This document shows, one piece after another, positions 59,413 through 64,000 of a stretch of 64,000 nt of DNA. The stretch lies in assembly GCF_030247195.1 (NCBI RefSeq), contig NC_080671.1, positions 430,900,539 to 430,964,538 on the forward strand, in the 5' to 3' direction. Position numbers and translations under genes: made by a program. The notes beneath the pieces are model-generated. The model was not told the origin of the DNA and searched no databases. It saw nothing but the letters and a program-made list of their open reading frames with translations. Origin of the DNA: Topomyia yanbarensis (lineage: Eukaryota; Arthropoda; Insecta; Diptera; Culicidae). Positions within the stretch are counted from its first letter, which is position 1; each line of letters starts with the position of its first letter.

Positions 59413-61067
59413 CACGGTGTTCCTAAAACCGTTATTAACTAAAAAAAATGACCATAAATTTGGCATACGGTATTCGACAGATACAGTATCCAAGCATCTT
59501 CTCAGTGAATTTCAAAATGATTCATCGAGGGATTCGAGAGATATGGCGATTTGAAGTTTTATGATACGTTTCATAAGGCTACCAGCAAACACCCACGGGT
59601 TTGGTCCAATCTCTATGAACAAAAAAATATTTGTCTACTTATTTAGTATATGGCATTCAAAAGATATAGTAATCAAGTATATCCCCTGCAAGTTTGGAAA
59701 TATTTCATTGACGGAATCGAAAGTTATAACGGTTTAGACAACTTAATTATCCTCAACTATATGTATTATCACTATTTAGTAAATATCTTTATATTCAAAA
59801 CGACGACCTATCAATTTCTATACATTAGTTGAATGCAACGACCGCAAACTAAAAATCATGGAAAAATAAATAAAACCATAAATTCAATACATATATTCAA
59901 AAATATGAAGGTATTTGCTGATTCAGATCAATTTATGTTATGATACGGTTTTTGTTGGAAATTTTGTACAATCGTGATTCGCTGGTTGGGTTGACAGATG
60001 TTAAAACTGGGGGATGTTATTAGTAGGGGGATCAAAGGGGATGTTATTAGTACAAGTTCATCTGCTCATATCTCTAACTATTGTCAGTTTTATTGTCGAA
60101 TTGAATTTAACATGAGAACTTGACATTCAGATGTCGACAATGGACCAACTAGCGGAGGTCCAACTAAAAAGCGGCTCCTGTTAAAAATTGAGCGACCAGC
60201 GAATCACGACTGAATTAGTTTTAACATTTCACATATCCATAATTTGTAGTAAACAGCAATTGCAATCAACTAGTATATAAAAATTGATAGGCCGTTATTT
60301 TTAATACAAAAATAATCACTAAATAATTATAATACATACAGTTGAGACCAATTATATTGTCTATTTATTTATGTAGACAACTCTATTTTATATTCTTCTT
60401 GATGAAAATTAACGATGAAACGTCTACTTGTTCAATAATGAAAAAATAATTAGAATCGGTCAACAAACCATTGAAATATGGCCTTTTGAAGTAAACATTC
60501 CGACTTTTATCCATTTTTTTAATTTACACATTATATTTAACGTTTGGTAGACAACCCTATTTTCATATTTTTTTCAGTGCGCCATATAAATAACATTATT
60601 TGTACATTATATTTATGTAATTAAATCGCAAGGGTTTCCTTTAAAAATCGCGACACGTATAAACGATTTAAATAGTCAATGGACAAACATGGATTCACGC
60701 TTGAAGTCTGGTAGAAAACCCATCTATGACCGCATACCACATCCAAACCGTTATAACTTTCGATTCCGTCAATGAAATATTTTCAAACTTGCAAGGGATA
60801 TACTTGATTACTATATCTTTCGAATGCCATGTACTAAATAAGTAGGCAAATATTTTCTTGTTTATAGAGATTGGACCAAACCCGTGGGTGTTTGCTGGTA
60901 GCCTTATGAAACGTATCATAAAACTTCAAATCGCCATATCTCTCGAATCCCTCGATGGATCATTTTGAAATTCACTGAGAAGATGCTTGGATACTGTATC
61001 TGTCGAATGCCGTATGCCAAATTAGTGGTCATTTTTTTTAGTTAATAACGGTTTTAGGAACACCGTG
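59413..61067. mobile_element. Foldback element with about 325-bp inverted arms
   Basis: Left arm 59413-59742 and right arm about 60740-61067 are inverted with few mismatches, starting CACGGTGTTCCTAAAACCG at the left. The LINE target GGTA is duplicated on both sides. The AT-rich centre (59800-60700) has no gene; short GGGGGATGTTATTAGTA repeats lie at about 60009-60055. Confidence 0.85.
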
Positions 61068-61484
61068 GGTACCTTCCAATGGGGTCCCGCAAGAATGGCA
61101 GTCACCCTTTTTCTCGTAAGCATGACTACTCTATTCGATGTTTTACCGAAAGGAGTATTTATATTCATATACGCTGATGATCATTTTGGTGGCGATCGGA
61201 AAAACTAAAGCTAGAACCAGGCTAAAATTGCAAGCAGCTGTTAACGCCGTAGGCCGGTGGGCCGAAGCAACCGGTTTCAATACTGTCCCAGAAAAATGCG
61301 CTATTGCACAATGCTGCAACTCCTACCATGTTACATTCGACCGACCCGTGAAACACGCCGGCGCATCGATACCATTTCGCAAGGAACTAAAAATTCTCGG
61401 AATTAAGGTACCTAGGAGAATGACCTTCACATCCAGCAAACAAAAAAGCATTGCGACAGCAGGAAAAGGCTAGTCCGAACCATA

Positions 61485-63131
61485 CACTGATAGAATATAT
61501 CCGTAAATCACTTGGAATTAGTTTCGTACAAATAACTTTCATAAAATATACGAATTTTTCGTACATATGAGAATAGTTCGTAGTTCTATTGAAACCCTTT
61601 TTACGAGTTTCTCGTGAAAACCACGAAATTACTTTCGTTAGCTTATTGCGAAACAGCTTCATTCGGCAAACGAATTGCTCGCTGCTATATACGAATATAT
61701 TTATAATATTTACGAGCACAATTCGTCAAACCGTCAACAAGATTTCCTGAACCTCTTTTGCTTCCAGTTAATCCAGAATCCGGAGCAGTACGGATTCAGT
61801 TGAGCCATCGCGAACTGCTCGTTGGTTTTGTATGAATAAGTTTAAGTTTTTCTCTGTCGGAAAAATGTCAAAATAATATGCTATTAAATACGAAAACTTC
61901 TCTTAGATGAACGAAATAAATTCGTGCGACCAACGATTGTTCGTAATATACAAAAACGTTTATTAAAATAAACAAAACATTTCTTTTCATTCACGAAAAA
62001 GAATGTAGCTTTCAGCGACAACATTCGTGCAATGTACACTAAATAAGTAACATTTACGACAAATTTGGTTCAACAAGTGGCCATTGCTTCATAAAACAAT
62101 AAAATCGATTTTGCCAGATCTGTTTTTTTTTTTCAATTAAAAAACATCGGTGTTGTCAAACATCGATCCCAAAAGATCGAATAAAAAATAAGAGGATAAT
62201 AAATACGAAAACTTTTCTAAGATGAACCAAATGAATTCGTGCGACCAACGAAGTCTTTCGTAATATACACAAACATTTATTGAAATAAACGAATCATTTC
62301 GTTTCATTCACGAAAAATAATGTCGTTATCAACAATAACATTCGTGTCATGTACACTACATAAGTAAAATTTGCTAAAACTTTTGTTCATCAAGCGTCCA
62401 TTTCTTCACACCACAATCTTTCTAGTCCTCAATAGAGGTGAGCAGATTGAAATAAAATCGATTTGCCAGATCTATCCTTATGTTTAAAGCAAATTGTTGT
62501 TGTCAATCATCGATCCAAAAAGATCGATTGAAAAAAATAGTGTGCCAATAAATACGAAAACTTTTCTAAGATGAACGAAATGAATTCGTGTAACCAACGA
62601 AATCGTTCGTAACATATTTCGTTTCATCCACGAAAAATAATGTCGTTACCAACGATAACATTCCTGCAATGTAAACTAAATATGCAAAATTTACGAAAAC
62701 TTTCGTACATCAAGCGGCCATTTCTTCGTTCACATCGATTTTTTTAAATAAAAAAAATCTATATTGTCAAACATCGATCCCAAAAGATCTACTGAAAACA
62801 ATAAGAGGCTAATAAATTCTGAAATATACGAAATAAATTCGTGCGACCACCGAAATCGTTCGTAATATACACAAGCGTTTATTAAAATAAACAAAACATT
62901 TCGTTTCATCCACGAAAAATAATGTCGTTATCAACGATAAAATTCGTGCAGTGTACATTAAATGTGTAAAATTTACGAAAGTTTTCGTTCACCAAGCGGC
63001 CATTCTTGGTCATGAAATGAACGAAACCTACTATTTACAATGCACGAAAATACTTCGGTGCAGAAAACGACGAATAAATTCGTGCATTGCATGATCGATT
63101 TCATTATATTTACGAATTTGTATTACCAGTG
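61485..63131. mobile_element. Foldback element with four tandem units of about 300-350 bp
   Basis: The ends CACTGATAGAAT and ATTACCAGTG are inverted, with TA on both sides. Inside, about four tandem units (starting near 61880, 62200, 62545 and 62810) each carry GAATTCGTGCGACCAACGA-like, ACGAAAAATAATGTCGTTA-like and CGATCCCAAAAGATCGA-like blocks. TTCGT/ACGAA words fill the whole element. Non-coding. Confidence 0.75.
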
Positions 63132-63704
63132 TAAGCTCCCTCCACGCCAAGTGCAAAAGAACAACGGCACTAAATGTAGTTGAGCCTTAATACACTCAAA
63201 ATATTCTACGGCCTTGGGCTCACCTTCAGAAACTGGGAGGGTGTGGTCCCTACACTTGCGCCTGTTTATCATGGTGCGGTCAGATTCGCGACTAGCGTGC
63301 TCCCTAGCACAGTGGCGGAAGCTGCCTGCATTCTACCGCGTCGATGGGCGGTAGCGATCAATGTTGTGAAACGTGCACTGACCTTCCTCGAAAAAACGAC
63401 ATACTTCATTCTCTGCAATTTCCAGTATGCGCAGGGTCAGGAACCGCCCCTGGAACAAACGCTGCCCAAATCTGGACACCAAACTGTCACGTATCGTAAA
63501 AAAGACGATCCTCACAGCGCAACGCAAGCAAAGTTTCTTCAATTGGTCAACCGCAAATACCAAAATCACCACAAAATCTTCACTGACGGATCAAAGCTGG
63601 AAGAAGAAGTTGGAATAGGAGTGAACGGTATCTGTGAAGGATTAGCTCTTCGTTTGCTTCCAGAATACTCGATATTCTCCGCAGATCGCCGCCGCCCAGA
63701 GTTG

Positions 63705-64000
63705 CGTTATGACGATGATTTTGGCGGATTGCACACTGATTTCATCATGTTTGGCTTCTGATTATCTAATAAGAGTTGCTTAGGAAGTGATATGTAGGAA
63801 TTCATACCAATCCGACCTATATTAAAACCTCAGCAACATGATAGCTATCATTGCTGGCCGTCCCCATCTCCATCGTTCACGTGGAAGGATAAAGGAAAAG
63901 GTAGACGGGAAGTGTTAATGCTCTACCTACTAAACGGAAGGTATACGATTCATCAGGCTCTTCCATAGGTGTCGCGGAGTTGGTAGTTTGGAAGGGTATA
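63705..64000 (+). repeat. Dispersed repeat shared with 11380-11690, cut by the window end
   Basis: About 300 bp match the copy at 11380 in the same orientation. Here it follows the LINE RNase H directly: the shared part begins near GACGATGATTTTGGCGG, just where RNase H homology fades. Confidence 0.7.

Larger units (their letters stand above)
58540..63710 (+). mobile_element. LINE with RNase H, cut into three by later insertions
   Basis: Piece one (58544-59412): a pre-RT linker with ELWRRVNAISGKRRQTGF, then FRPINLISCTAKTMERLV and QFAFRKGLGSG of reverse transcriptase. Piece two (61068-61484): GVPQ and the YADD region in a shifted frame, then the LQAAVNAVGRWAEATGF thumb. Piece three (63132-63710): the connector LPSTVAEAACILPRRWA and an RNase H start HKIFTDGSKLEEEVGIGV. 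The RNase H after RT points to an I/Loa/Outcast-type element. Insertions at 59413-61067 and 61485-63131 separate the pieces, and a 41-bp relic lies at 58907. Frameshifts are also present, so it is dead. Confidence 0.82.

Overview
This is an AT-rich, transposon-dense animal nuclear window, almost certainly from a mosquito (Culicidae) or close dipteran relative. The evidence is an insect CRY2-type cryptochrome gene with introns, a mosquito-type DD37E mariner-like element (ITmD37E), a tRNA-derived SINE, RTE and R1-type LINEs, many MITEs and foldback elements, and three very long (TA)n tracts. No bacterial features, rRNA or CRISPR array are present.

Layout. 1-25 kb is mostly non-coding: foldback elements and MITEs (593-1986, 2202-2596, 6743-7121, 11831-12194, 12922-13086), a 12-bp minisatellite (5840-6310), a possible first exon for a secreted protein on the minus strand (7643-7724, with TATA box and initiator), a broken DnaJ J-domain fragment (15451-15594), and TA microsatellites. 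25.0-26.7 kb holds a SINE and a long terminal-inverted-repeat element. 27.1-34.3 kb is the most striking part: a young Ty3/gypsy LTR retrotransposon (27784-33110, identical 149-bp LTRs, 5-bp target duplication) sits inside an older ITmD37E element. The retrotransposon has one long gag-pol frame that reads through only if two GT-AG introns are removed. One would create the start codon, and the other lies inside the reverse transcriptase. A run of short hairpins lies in the first intron.

36.3-52.3 kb is the one clear cellular gene: cry2 on the minus strand, four coding exons, 837 residues predicted, with a glutamine-rich tail. Its first intron (about 13 kb) holds a foldback element split by an RTE LINE, a decayed R1-type LINE, a MITE and a circadian-type E-box. 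53.3-54.6 kb is an element with perfect 28-bp inverted ends. 55-64 kb is a graveyard of two LINE copies in opposite orientation, cut by later foldback and piggyBac-like insertions whose target duplications are still readable.

Only cry2 is a confident functional host gene. The LTR element looks structurally intact. Everything else recognisable as coding is fragmentary or decayed. Exon boundaries were placed by hand from splice motifs and reading frame; no alignment or search was run.
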